Translations under genes and position numbers: made by a program
DNA from: Sipunculus nudus
Taxonomy: Eukaryota; Annelida; Sipuncula; Golfingiida; Sipunculidae
Direction: 5' to 3'
NCBI GenBank assembly: GCA_026874595.1
Contig: CM049320.1
Location: forward strand, 6,265,464 to 6,329,463
Length of the DNA stretch: 64,000 nucleotides
Shown here: one piece after another, positions 1 to 13,000 of the stretch
Layout: every line of letters begins with the position of its first letter
Position numbering within the stretch: position 1 is the first letter of the stretch
The notes under the pieces: generated by a model
What the model saw: only the letters and a program-made list of their open reading frames with translations
The model's database searches: none
Told to the model about the DNA's origin: nothing

Positions 1-588
1 CCTGATTGTTTCAGGAATAATGGACTATTCATCTGTTACAGTCCTCTCTACTGGTTTAAGCTTTATAATCCAAAATATAATATTTTTCTTAAAGCTATTC
101 ACCTACCATTTCTTTATTTTTTGTGATTTCTGGGTTATTCTCAGTACATACTAGGAATGTTGTATAGGTAAACCTGCTAAGAAAAGTTCACTCCTCAGTG
201 TCACATGCATGGGCTTCTTTATCAACAAGCTGTTAATAAACACATGGATGTTTACAAACAAAAATGACCTGTAACCCAAGGTGGTTGGTTGCTTATATGA
301 AGTTGAACAGTCACTAGTTGCAAAATATCACTTGCAAAACACTGGCTTGCCTGACTTGCTGACAGATGTGCTGGTTGAATGTAATTGGATAATAAAGGTG
401 TGGCCCCCAAATGTCATAAACAGGTGAATATAAACAAGATGAACAGCCTGTGTGCAGTTGGGTGGGTGTTTTCTGGCCTATTTTTATAAAATGTTCAAGG
501 GATTATCTTTAGTTAATAGACATCAGATATATAAATAGGCCCCTTTAATACTGTCCACATCTAATCTAATATTTACTGTCTTTTACAG
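1..588. other. DIS3L2 intron (3' part)
   Basis: AT-rich and without a supported exon. It ends in a good acceptor, a pyrimidine-rich stretch ending TTTTACAG at 581-588. I see no coding similarity to the missing first cold-shock domain. Confidence 0.7.
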
Positions 589-1002
589 GTGCTGACAGAC
601 AATATGACAGGCGCTCAAGACATTGTGCAGAAGTTGAGCTGTATGACAGTATCAAACCCATCACCAGGCCCCAACAAGACAAACCCAACATCAGTCGCCA
701 ACAGGACAAACCCATCAGGCAATAAGGGAGACCCAGCTAAAAACACCGATAAAATTCCAGAGAACAAAAAATGTGCTACACCCAATAAAAACACACCAGG
801 AAAATACACTCCAAATAAAAAATTTACAACACTGGCAGACTTTGCCAGCAGTGAAGGCAGTGCTGAAGTTGTCCGGAGATTGAAGTTCAATGGAGGACCA
901 CCAGGTGTGGCTGATGATGGAGGATCTAGGGAGGTTGCTGGTGGCGCTGATTCTGCGGTTCTTAAGAACCTGCCAATGAAATTCCTCATGCGCACAGGGA
1001 AG
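589..1002 (+). CDS. DIS3L2: DIS3L2 exon: linker between cold-shock domains
   Basis: Acceptor TTTTACAG, donor AAG|GTAAGA; 138 codons, phase 0 at both ends. The first codon is GTG (Val) inside the protein, not a start. The product is rich in Asn, Pro, Thr and Lys ([21 protein letters not shown]) and looks disordered. It replaces the differently composed linker of human DIS3L2 at the same position, just before the conserved [11 protein letters not shown]. Confidence 0.85.
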
Positions 1003-4000
1003 GTAAGAATAAAGGATTAATTTGTTCATACAGGTAAACAAAAAAATTATAACGTATGCCATGCAGGGCTGTAAATAGGGATTGCGGTTTCTTCTTGATT
1101 CAGTTATTGAATACTGACTTTTCAATCAGCTATCAAAGTTATTAACTGTCACCAAATCAATCTTAACCAGTTACTTGAACAGTCATTAGGAAGTAAAACA
1201 GTTAAATTTATATCTGAGAAATCATTCTATTTTTTCTATTTGACATGTTGACCAAAGTCAGGGGCCAAGAACACCAGCGAACAAATTTATTTGATGTTGG
1301 TAACATAAAAATGACAAAATGCTTATTCAGCTAAAAGAAGTAATCCGGCACCATCACTTCATAATGAGTTCTCCAGACAGTAATAAAATACAAAATGAAT
1401 AAGTTTGAGTCAAGCAGATCAGTCTTTAGTGTGTAGGTGCTTGTACTCACTAGAACCTTTGTCTTATTATGACTTGTTATGTTTAGCTTTTTGGCCTGTT
1501 ATTCACTCCTTAAAATTAGTGCATGTATTGATATTTCATTATCAGGTGGTCTACATCATTGAGAAGAAGCACAGCCGAGCATCTTCAGGGAATCTTCGTC
1601 CAATGCAAGACAAAAACCCAAACCTGGCTTTGTTTGCTCCATCAGATGCCCGGGTACCCAGGATTATTATCCCCATGAACCTGTGCCCGCAAGGTTTGTT
1701 GTTTATATAGACTTTAATCAATGCACTGAATGAAGCATGATAATTTCACTAACGGCAAAAAAAAACTTTTTTAGCCATACAGCTTTTCCAGTTTTTGCCC
1801 TGATATGCCGAAACCAAGATGGCTGTCTTGTGATCTAACAATCCAGATATTTTATTGGGCACAACTGATCATAGGAACCAATCTTAAAATTAATTCAAGC
1901 CAATTTCTCTGATGTTTTGAGAGATAATGCACATGGAAACAATTTCAAGATGGCTGAAAATTGGACATATTGGATATTTTACAATTCAGAAGTTCAAGAG
2001 CACATGTCCTCTTACAGGGCCTGTTCCTCAAAAAAAGTCAGGGTGATTGCTTGCCTCATATTATTATTAGATTATTAAGGATTTCCTTACCAGATTTTCA
2101 ATCATTAGACAGTTACTGTATGCCATGGTACAAACATTTAAATTAAAGGTTTTATTTTTTTTTTGTTTGATTTGCATTAAAAATATTATACTCAAAATCA
2201 TGTTAGATAATTGTGAATATGGGCCTTCAGCGGTCATGATTTAATTGAATACAAAAAATAACTGTCACATAACTACAGTTAAAGTAGTATTATGACTCAT
2301 AATTGGAGCCTTATAATATATATCATATATATCAAAATATATGGAAACTTCCTTTATAATATTTAGTTAAGAAGCAGAATATAATGATATCCTCTTATGT
2401 CAGTAATAATAATACTTATATGTTGGTAATAGGTTTTCTTGAGAGACCAGAGGACCACGCATCAACACTTTACATCGCTCGCATCACCAAGTGGGATGAG
2501 ACAAGCAACATGCCAATGGGGTAAGATCATGACCAAAACACATTTACTGTACATCAAAGCCATCCTTTTTATCACATTTCTGTTGAAACTAATGGTAATT
2601 CAAGGCCTGGATCTATAGTAAAATTCAAAATGTTTCTTGAAATACAATCCCTGCATCATTATGATATTCCTGGCATCATTATGATATTCCTGGCATCATT
2701 ATGATATTCCTGGCATCATTATGATATTCCTGGCATCATTAAGATATTCCTGGCATCATTATCATATTCCTGGCATCATTATCATATTCCTGGCATCATT
2801 ATCATATTCCTGGCATCATAATGATATCCCTGGCATAATTATCATATTCCTGGCATCATTATCATATTCCTGGCATCATTATCATATTCCGGCTGTAGAC
2901 TGAATGTACACAGAATTTAACACTCTGAATGATGACAGCCCTACATCTACTTTTCACTATGCACCACATGGTATTATGCTGATTTAATCCACCTTCCATT
3001 TCCTTATACCCAGATTTATGCCTCATTTCAATCATTTTTAGATGTTCACCATCCCTACCACAATGTCACATATTGAAATCCATAGAAACAGTTCTACAGG
3101 TATCTTATGAACACCTGTACACACACAATCAGTCAGCAGCATCCTGCTTTCCCTTCATGCAAGGTTGATTAGATATTAAAGGTCTGTTGCACCCTTAACA
3201 GTAATTAAAATTTCATTAATTGTGAGGATCAAATTAAAGTTATGAAAACTCTTGAAAAGGTCAAAGTTTTTCTCTTGCACAAAACGTTTGGTGCCACCTA
3301 CAACTCCAATATGATTTATTCAGATTTCTCATGAATGGCTTAGTGTTATAGATCTTGGGAAGCTTTATCCATTGAATGAGTCTTGCAGATCCATCTGTCA
3401 CAACTTGTCTTGAGAGCCTACCCATGATTCCTTCTTCAAAGTGAACATGACTATGTTTAATTGACTTTTGACTTTGTCACGTTTAAATTTTCTTTTCAGT
3501 GAGCTGGCCCGCAGCCTCGGTGAAGCTGGAGAAATAGAGCCTGAGACAGAGGCGATGTTGATAGAGTACAATGTTGACCATTCAGAGTTCTCTGATGAGG
3601 TAAGACGTATCAGCTGTTGAATATGGTGTACATGTATACCAATCAGAGATGTCACTGGAGAATTCTGCTCCATCAGTGATATAAAGACCATGTTAATGGT
3701 GTAAAAGTAACATTCCACTGGTGACCAGCTGCTAATATAACCATTCCAGGTTGGCTCAGAATTGATATCTTCAGAATGTTGCTCTGCCTGGAAAGACTGG
3801 TACTGCAGTACTTGGCTAACATAGTGGAATGTAAATACTCAACTCCCAAAGACCAAACACCAAAAATTCACCTGATCACTGACATACCATATTTATTTTT
3901 ATGCACAGACAGTTCAATCTAATGTTAAATCAAACAACAGGTTTACTTTTATTTAATATAGGTTTCTAGAGGAGATTTTATGTCTACTTTTAAAAGTATA

Positions 4001-7000
4001 CCTACATTGGACTTACAATTACTGCATTGTTTGTTGCATCACATATATATATCAGATAGATTTTTGCTTTGGTTTACAGTTTAAAATGCTTGCTTCAGAC
4101 CTTACAATGATAGGTGATATGTGATGACTGAATGTTGCAATTATTTAATCAACATTCAAATGTCTAGCACAGAACTTGTAGTTGAAAATAGATAACATTT
4201 GGTGACTAAATGTTACTATGAGGTTGCAGATTTAAAATGCCTGCCATGGAAATTATCAGTGGCAAATAATTGACGTTTGGTGACTAAATATTACAATTAA
4301 TTGTTTTACAGACATTGAAATGCCTGCCTCAGAACTTGCCATGGAGAATACCAGAAGAGGAATTCTCTTATCGTCGTGATCTCAGGAAGGAGTGTATCTT
4401 TACCATTGATCCTGCTACAGCACGTGACCTTGATGATGCAGTCCACTGTAATCACAAAGGCAGTGGTAAGTTTTTGACAGTATTTCAGGCATTCCTTTTT
4501 GCAGATTTATTCAGTGATAAAACCAGGGATAACTCAACCAGGATCTTAATCAAATTTTGGTGGATGCTGTATTATGCACAGAAAGTATATGAATAGAAGC
4601 CGAAAGGAATATGTTGCACAATTCATCAACTTAATTCTTACCTAATCCAGGGTGTACCCAAATAATAGTGAATGACTGTCACCTTTGGTTTGGGGGGAGG
4701 GGGGGGGAATTAAAAAATATCTGTAAACATACATACAGTTATCCTTACCATCAACATGTGTTCATAATGTGTGGAGTACAGTAGCTAACAGACAACTAAC
4801 GAGGCATCCAGCAACTGAAACAAAGAAGTGTGATTTTACTATGCCAGGTGTATATGAGGTCGGGGTACATATAGCCGACGTCAGCTACTTCTTGAAGGAG
4901 GACAACGCCCTGGACGAAGTGGCCTCACAGAGAGCAACAAGTGTCTACCTTGTCCAGAAGGTGAGCCTGACAGGCACCTCAGGAAGTTCTTATACCTGAA
5001 AACATGCACATTTACACAATTGATGCAGCTAAACATTTTGTTGAAGGCAATGTTTTTCTGATTTAGCCATTTTAAGCTTTGCCTGGGTATAAAAAGGTTA
5101 CTGGCAGCTTTATGGCAAAATTTTATAATATCTTGATTAACCAAGCCAAACTCTGCTTATAAGACATCCACGCTCCAAATTAAAGATCAAATTAAGACAA
5201 TAGATTACTTGTGTGCTGCAAAGATTTGTTGTAGTCCTTTTTGGTAAAGTGGACTAACAGCTAGTGAACCACTGAGTTTTGTTTCTGCTCGTTGTAGGTG
5301 ATTCCCATGTTGCCTCGTCTGTTGTGTGAACAGCTCTGCAGTCTGAACCCTGACGAGGATCGCCTCACTTTCTCTGTCATCTGGACTATGACGGAAGAGG
5401 GGGAGGTCAGTAAGGGACTAACTGTTTTGTTTATCTGCTTTCACTTGCATACTTTTGTTTTCAAAACACTTACATTAACACAGAGACCTGCACAAATAGT
5501 CTGATACCCATGTTACTTACATTGCAGAAAAAAATAGCAGATGTGCAAACAAAGCAATGTACACTTTTTATACACTTTTTGGTCCAGGCTGTTTGTGTGA
5601 TTAAAGATTTAGATCTTCTTACTTATTTTATCAGCTAAACTGCATGTGGTTTATATATTTTTCAGTACATAAAGTTTTTTGCAATGTATCATCAGGTTTA
5701 TAAAAATATTAAATATTTCTGAAACCACATGTCTAACATTTTTGAGGCATTAAATCATGTTTTGTTGGAGCAATGAAAGGAGTATTTAAGTCTTAGTATT
5801 TCTAATCTTATAATAAGGCCTAAAACAAATTTAACAAGAACTTATGTCTGAGTGGTCAAATCAAAACTGTGCTTGCCATTTCTGCCCTGGTAAGGGATGC
5901 ATAAAGTGGATTCTAACAAACTTTTTTAAAACTTGTGAATGTGTCCTGCCCCATCAGTATGTATTGTATATTTCAGATACTTGATGAATGGTTTGGGAGA
6001 AGTGTAATCAGGTCATGTGTGAAGCTCAGCTATGATCACGCCCAGGTTGGTCCTCTCACAATTAAAGTAAAACTAAGTCATAATCCATAAAAGATCATTC
6101 TTTACTTGTATTGAGAATTAAACATACCTATCAAAGGTGTATTATTTTGTTAGAAAACCATGTTGTATCTGACATATTTGTCATGACTTTGCAACTTGTA
6201 TGCTAAAACAGAACCGGTAGTAAGACAGGATTATCGGCATTTATCATAAACTTCACCATTTTGAATGGCTATTTTGTCATTTTCAAACAGAGTTAGTATG
6301 TGCTTTGGAAAACAACAACAAGCTGTGTAGGACTCAATAGGCATAATAGACCATGCATTATTCAGCCGGTTTAAAACTTTCATATAACTAGGACAGGTAG
6401 ATATGATGTCCCCATGGATCTTTCACGTTTTGTGTGTACAGGACACTTTGATATATTTGTGTCACGAGTGCAGAGCCCTCAGTGGAGTGTCTTTAATGCT
6501 TCAAGTCCATGGATCAGCGGTAATTAGCAACTGACAGGTCACTAAAAAGTAGACAGATATTAGATACGTAGGGGTGTGAATTGTATGGAATACCAACAGA
6601 GATCCCACTGTCAATGTAATGCTCAATATTCCAATTACAACTAGTTATAAAGCCCACACATAAAGTATGTTGAATATATGTATCCTTATAAATAGGTTCT
6701 TCCAAGTATTTTATGGACATATATATCCAGCACACTATGGATGATTTCTGTCCCTTGATATGGAAGAGTGATTGATGAATTTGTTTATAATTCAGGGATT
6801 CATCGAGCAGCCGGACAGAGACTGGACCACGGAGGAGCTGCCACCAATATCAGCAGGAACCACAGTACAACAGATCAAAGAGAGAGTACTCAACCTGAAC
6901 AAAGTAAGTGTCTGTCCACCAAACTGACCTATCCATGAACCATATGTGACCTCAATCGCATATTCATTCAATTAATAATCATGAGCATAGCAGTTGCAAG

Positions 7001-10000
7001 CATAGGGTTGGCATAGTAAACAGCAAGTGCAAAATTTGCATAATTTGGGAGACCCTCCCAAATAGAACACATGTAGTCTGTACCAGTACCTGTATCAGCA
7101 TGTTTCTGGTATATTTTTTAATACTAAGGAGACAGTATAAAAAAGTTTTAGGCTAAAGTGAATAAAAATGTCTTACCTGCCATATAATTTGTATGAGACA
7201 AATAATCTAAATTATGGCAAGACACTTCACAATGACTGCGATATATTCATCATCTGAGAACAGAGATATAGCAATTCCAGCTGATAACACCAGTCAATGT
7301 GATGTCATATGTCATCAATCTTTGTGATGTGACTATTGTCTTGGGCAACCATGGGCATGGAAGGCCTTCTGTGTAGGAGCTTTTTGGGGGGCTGATTTTC
7401 ATAATTAGGTTAAAAGGCGAAGCATATGGGACGTGGTGGTTAGGTCAATTAATCATCTATCCTGTCACAGTGGTGTCAACAGGCCAAGTAAATGGGTATG
7501 TAACTGTTATATAGCAGGTTGTTTTAATAATAAAGTTCTGGCAACTGACCAAACCACAACAGGCCATATGCTCCTCCCCATTGACTAAATTATACAAATG
7601 AGCCCAAAAACTCTTACAAAAAGGGCTTTCCAAGTCTGTGGTTGCGAGAGTTGATGTAAGAAAGAATTCATGTCAGAAAGGTCGGTCTCCCTATGACTTT
7701 GCATTGACTGACGTAATCAGCTGGATTGCTTGTTTATATGTCTGTTCTCCGGTGATGAAGATATTGCAATCACTGTGAAGTATTTTGTCATATTTCAGAT
7801 TATTTGTCTCATACAAATTTAGTGCAAAATAAGACATTATTTCAGTTTGCTGTCAGCTGAAAAGCTCCTGCAACCCGTGGGCCAGAAATTTTATACTGTC
7901 TCCTTTGTTTCATAAAATTATCCCGTAAAAATCAGCCTACATTGATGTCCCTGTACATTTTTGGAGAGTTGCCCAAATTATGCAAATTTTGCGTTTGTCA
8001 AGCATTGTGACATTGCCAGTGGTAACGTGATAGGTTGCTCGCACATGCTGTGTTCATGATTATTCAGTTATTGAATATGCTATAAAGGTCACATATAGAT
8101 CATGGTTAGGTCAATTGTATTTCAGTGAAATACCATGAACCATAAATTTCTAATCAGAATGCATATTTTCAACAAGAGATTCACATCAAATTCCTTTGTA
8201 GAAAAATAATGTCTTTTAATTTGTTGGTGTGTGTTTGTTGTGTGTGTCTCATTCTTCTAAGATTACCCTCATCAGTATAATAAATACACATCTAGTCTAT
8301 ATTTAGTTTGATCAGCTGTGTTTATTAGATGGCCTTCTGTTTAACATATCATATCTTAAGAAAAAGTTAAAAAAAAAAGTTATTCTGATAAAATACTCAT
8401 ATTTTAGTCAGAAATTTGGATAGAGATGGTTTCACTAGTGAACAATGTATATACCATATATTTCTCCATACAATTTTGTATATAAAATTTTGCTTCTCAA
8501 AAAATATTACATACATTGATTACTTAATGTTGAATTACATTTCTTCTTAATTAATCTGTATGATATCACTTCTTTTGCAGATTGCTGTTAATCTTCGTAA
8601 GAAGCGGTTCCATGATGGTGCCCTGAGACTGGACCAGGTTAAACTCCAGTACACTTTGGACAAGGAATCTGGTCTCCCTAATGGTTACTTTGTGTACCAG
8701 CAGAAAGATAGCAACAGGTAACAGTATTAACAGTTTATATATAATCTAGAAAGTAGAAATTTGGCAGAGAATACAACCTTGCCAGGACCCTTATCAAACT
8801 TACCCAATGGTACACAGATAAAAATGTGTCTAATTGACCAAATCCTGGCCAAATCAAAGATAAACTATTTATCAAAGGTGGCCCCTTGTACCTGTGAATA
8901 GCTGTGGCCCTCAGCAGGACAAAGAAAACTGCCCTATCATGTGGTGTAGAATCCTTCAGATTAAAACAGGTTATGGTGATCCAGATTACCTCCTAAATTA
9001 AATGGGTTGTTCCTTTGGTGTTACCATACCTTCCAAAAATAAATCTGTTCTCAACTTTGTAAGTAAAATTTGATAACAGATAAACCAACCAGCAGTGGCA
9101 GAAACAGGTTACCAACCAAGGGGAAACCTAAAAACCCCAATACTTGATGGAGGTATAAACATTCAAGAATGTGAACATTTGGTTTCACTATAAGGCTAAA
9201 TATTCAGAAAACATTTAATATTTAAAAAGTCGCTGATCAAAAATGGACACTGATCCTAGCTGCATTTTATCGTAGTCTACTCTCAGTCTTGCTGAGCTGC
9301 ATAGAAAAGTCTTTGTACACCATCAGTCTATCCATCAGTCTGTTCACTTACAGTGCTCAGTTAATAAAAATTGGCAATAGCTAATTTTATATTCACATAT
9401 TTCTTCAAACTTATTGGAAACTTATAAATATAGGTCATGATGACATGTATTCTGGGAGGTTTGGGATGGAGAAACAGTATCAAGCACCTTGTAAATCAAC
9501 ATGCCATTGGTTCATTAATTGAACTGATTTTATTTTGTCTGTTTGATCAAAATCACATTTGATCTTGTTACAGACTAATTGAGGAGTTTATGTTGCTGGC
9601 AAACATGGCTGTAGCCCACAAGATTCACAAAGCATACCCGGGAAGGGCAATGCTCCGACGACACCCACCCCCACAAACCAGGATGGTTGATGAAATTGTA
9701 AGTTTACCATAATTAACATTTAAAGATGTACATCCAACCAAATATTGCTTGGAGTTATATGAAGGTTAATCTGTAAGTAAGTCAAATAATAAAACCTTAG
9801 TAATCTTCTAATATAATATTAATTATAAGCTGTGTCCGGTTAATGTGTCCGTAAACAATTATTTTAAGTTAAATAATCTCCAGAATGATATGAATTTCAT
9901 ATAAAGTTATGGTATATGGTATACCAGAGTATGCACCATAATATAAAAAAATGTCATACTTTTGATTAATGAGGATTATGTTTGTTTATTCTGCACCTTG

Positions 10001-13000
10001 GCTCCTTTTTAAAAGAGATACTGTAAACAAATAAAAAAATCACAGCTGGACCCACCAGAGATGAAACTCCTTGTAAGTGCTTAGAATGCAAATTATCTTA
10101 CATAAAGGAAGAGCAGTAAGGTGAAATTTATTGCAATTGATGGAAGAAAATTCCTATAGTATATTTGTGATGTCTATTATGAGATATCACGTCTGAGTAT
10201 ATTGTCATGATGATATGGTTTAGCCCACTTTCAGGTATATGCTTAATAAAGTAAAACATTTTTCCTAAATTTTACTGTACAGTTTGACCATATTTCATCT
10301 ACAGTCATGGCTGTTTATGTCCTAAATCTATGGTGATATGATGTATAAATTCACCAACAGGTGGAGCTGTGTAGCAACATGGGTGTCCCTGTGGATGCAT
10401 CCAGTGCTGGAACTCTTCAGGTAATTTGTCCTATGTCTGTCCTGAATGTAAAAGTGACCACAGTATTACCATTTAAATCTACAACATTGAAAAATAGATG
10501 GACAATTCACAATTTACTGGCAGATGTTTCCTTATTTACAGCTGAGTGAATAAATTTAAATAGATTTGAAGTTTTATTTCCTTAGTTTCTGTCTAATCAG
10601 TTGTCCGGCCCTGTGTGGCAAGCGGGAAATATTTTTACTTGTGTCCTGATTCTGTGTCAGGAGAACTGCACATGCCCTGTCCTGTGGGTTAAGCTGTAAA
10701 ATGATGTAAATAATATTCAAGAGACCACAGCAGCTAAATGAGAGACAGCAAGAACTGCCTCAGTAGTTGTTCCACTGAACAGTGTCCATAACAAATTGTC
10801 ATTCCCATGCTATAAGTGTTTTCTTTAACCAGTGTACAGGAGGATTTGTCCAGTGTAACCTTTCACAATCATACCATGAAAAATTATGTTAATAAACCCT
10901 GCTAATATGCTACACCAAACGTGCCAAGTGGCAGTACCTAAATATAACAGATTAATGTAAGCTTAAATAATCAGCTAAAACCAATAATGCAGGAATCTAT
11001 TATCAGAAGCCATTTGTATAACATTTTATAGATGGATCTACACTCATATTAAACTACAGAAATAAATATCAGTAAACACATGGTATATAGTAAGCAAGTA
11101 TGTAAGCAAGTAAATTTTATTGAAACACTGATACACATATACAAGGTGGTGAAGCAGCTTAAGTTCTTGACAGCTTTTTAACCTTCTTTTAATATTAAAG
11201 CTGTATCAAAAGTTATGGCCATAATTAATATATTAAAAGATGACATTTTCGTCAGAATGCAGATGTGTAATTCAGATATATTACTATATAAGTCATTCTT
11301 TATATTGAATTTTCAGCAATCCTTGAACAGGTATGTGGGTGAGGACCTGGATGCTGCAGCCAAGTTGAACATTCTGACTGTACTGTGGTCTAAACCAATG
11401 CAGGTAAATTATCCTCTCATTTATCATGGCAGAATTATAGTAGACGTGTACAGTAAGTGCATCTTAATATCAGTTACACAGTGTGGCAAACTAACATATT
11501 GATAGACATAACTTGTAATGTTAATTATTGGTGCTAGTAAAGACTACACCTCCTTTTTTACAATATATTTGTACAAAGATGTCATTTTAAAATTTAATAA
11601 TAATTAAGATATATAATTATGATATATAAAAAACTTTGACTGAAGTCTTCCAGTTTATTATCCCTTCGCAAATAAGGAGGGGATATAGTAACGCCTTTGT
11701 ATGTGTGTCAATCTGTCCATCCATCTGGAATTGGCTTGTTGATTGATTTCAAGTCAAACCGTTTGACCAAAACCTTTCATCTTGCACATATGGCTCACCC
11801 ACCCACAGATAAAGAATCTTATCGATTTTCAGGTCACTGGTTCAAAGGTCAAGGCCACAGGACCCACTTCTTCAAAAAGTTTGTGGACTATTTTAAGCCA
11901 AACCATTTGACCAAAGACTTTCATCTTGCACATATGGTTCAACCATCCAAGGATGAAGAATACTATCGATTTTAAGGTTTACTGGGTCAGAGGTCAAGGC
12001 CACAGGACCCACATCATGAAAAAGCTTATGAACCCATTTTAAGCCAAACTGTTTTACCCAAAACCCTTCATCTTGCACATATGGCTTACCCACCCATAGA
12101 TGAAAAATCCTATCAATTTTGAGGTCATGGGGTCAGAGGTCAAGGCCACAGGACCCGCTTCTTGATAAAGCTTGTGGACCCATTATAAGCCAATCCATTT
12201 GACCAAAACCTTTTATCTTGCACATATGGCTCACCCATCCAATGATAAAGAATCCTATCGATTTTAAGGTTTAATTGGTCAAAGGTCAAGGCCACTGGAC
12301 CCGCTTCTTGAAAAAGCTTGTGGACCCTTTTTAATCCCATTCATTTGACCAAAACCTTTCATCCAGTGCACATATGGCTCACCCACCCAAGGATGAAGAA
12401 TCCTATTGCTTTTTAGGTCACAGGGTGAAAGGTCAAGGCCACAGGAATCACTTTTTGAAAAACCTTGTGGACCCCTTTTTAGGCCAAACAGTTTGACCTG
12501 AAAAACCCTATTGAGTCAAGGTCAAGGCCATTTAGCTGCCCTCCTCATTTTCACACTTTGTTATACACCCAGTCTAATTATGTCCCATGTGAGGGGATGC
12601 TCTGCTTTGCAGTGCCCTTGTTTTAGTTTTTGACAATTATTGAAAGGTGCCTCTGCTTACAATATTAGTGAAATACGCATTAAAGCTTTTTGTTTATTTT
12701 CAGAATGCTCGTTATTTTTGCACGGGGATGATTGATGATGAGGAGTTGTACCATCATTATGCATTGAACGTGCCTCTCTACACACACTTTACATCACCGA
12801 TCAGACGTTATGCTGATGTTGTCGTTCACAGGCTCCTGGCTGCAGCTCTTGGTAAATTTCATTCATTATGTATTAACATGAATGTCTGCCAGGGCACTGA
12901 GTTAGAACAGAGTACATTATTATTTTATTTGTCGGTTAGTTGATTTTTAACTTTTAAAGTTACAACAAATGAAGTATATAGAATGATTGTAATAGTGATT

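Noticed and set aside
2721-2903. Repetitive peptide (SWHHYHIPG-like)
   Set aside because: Pure translation of a 20-bp minisatellite inside a DIS3L2 intron.
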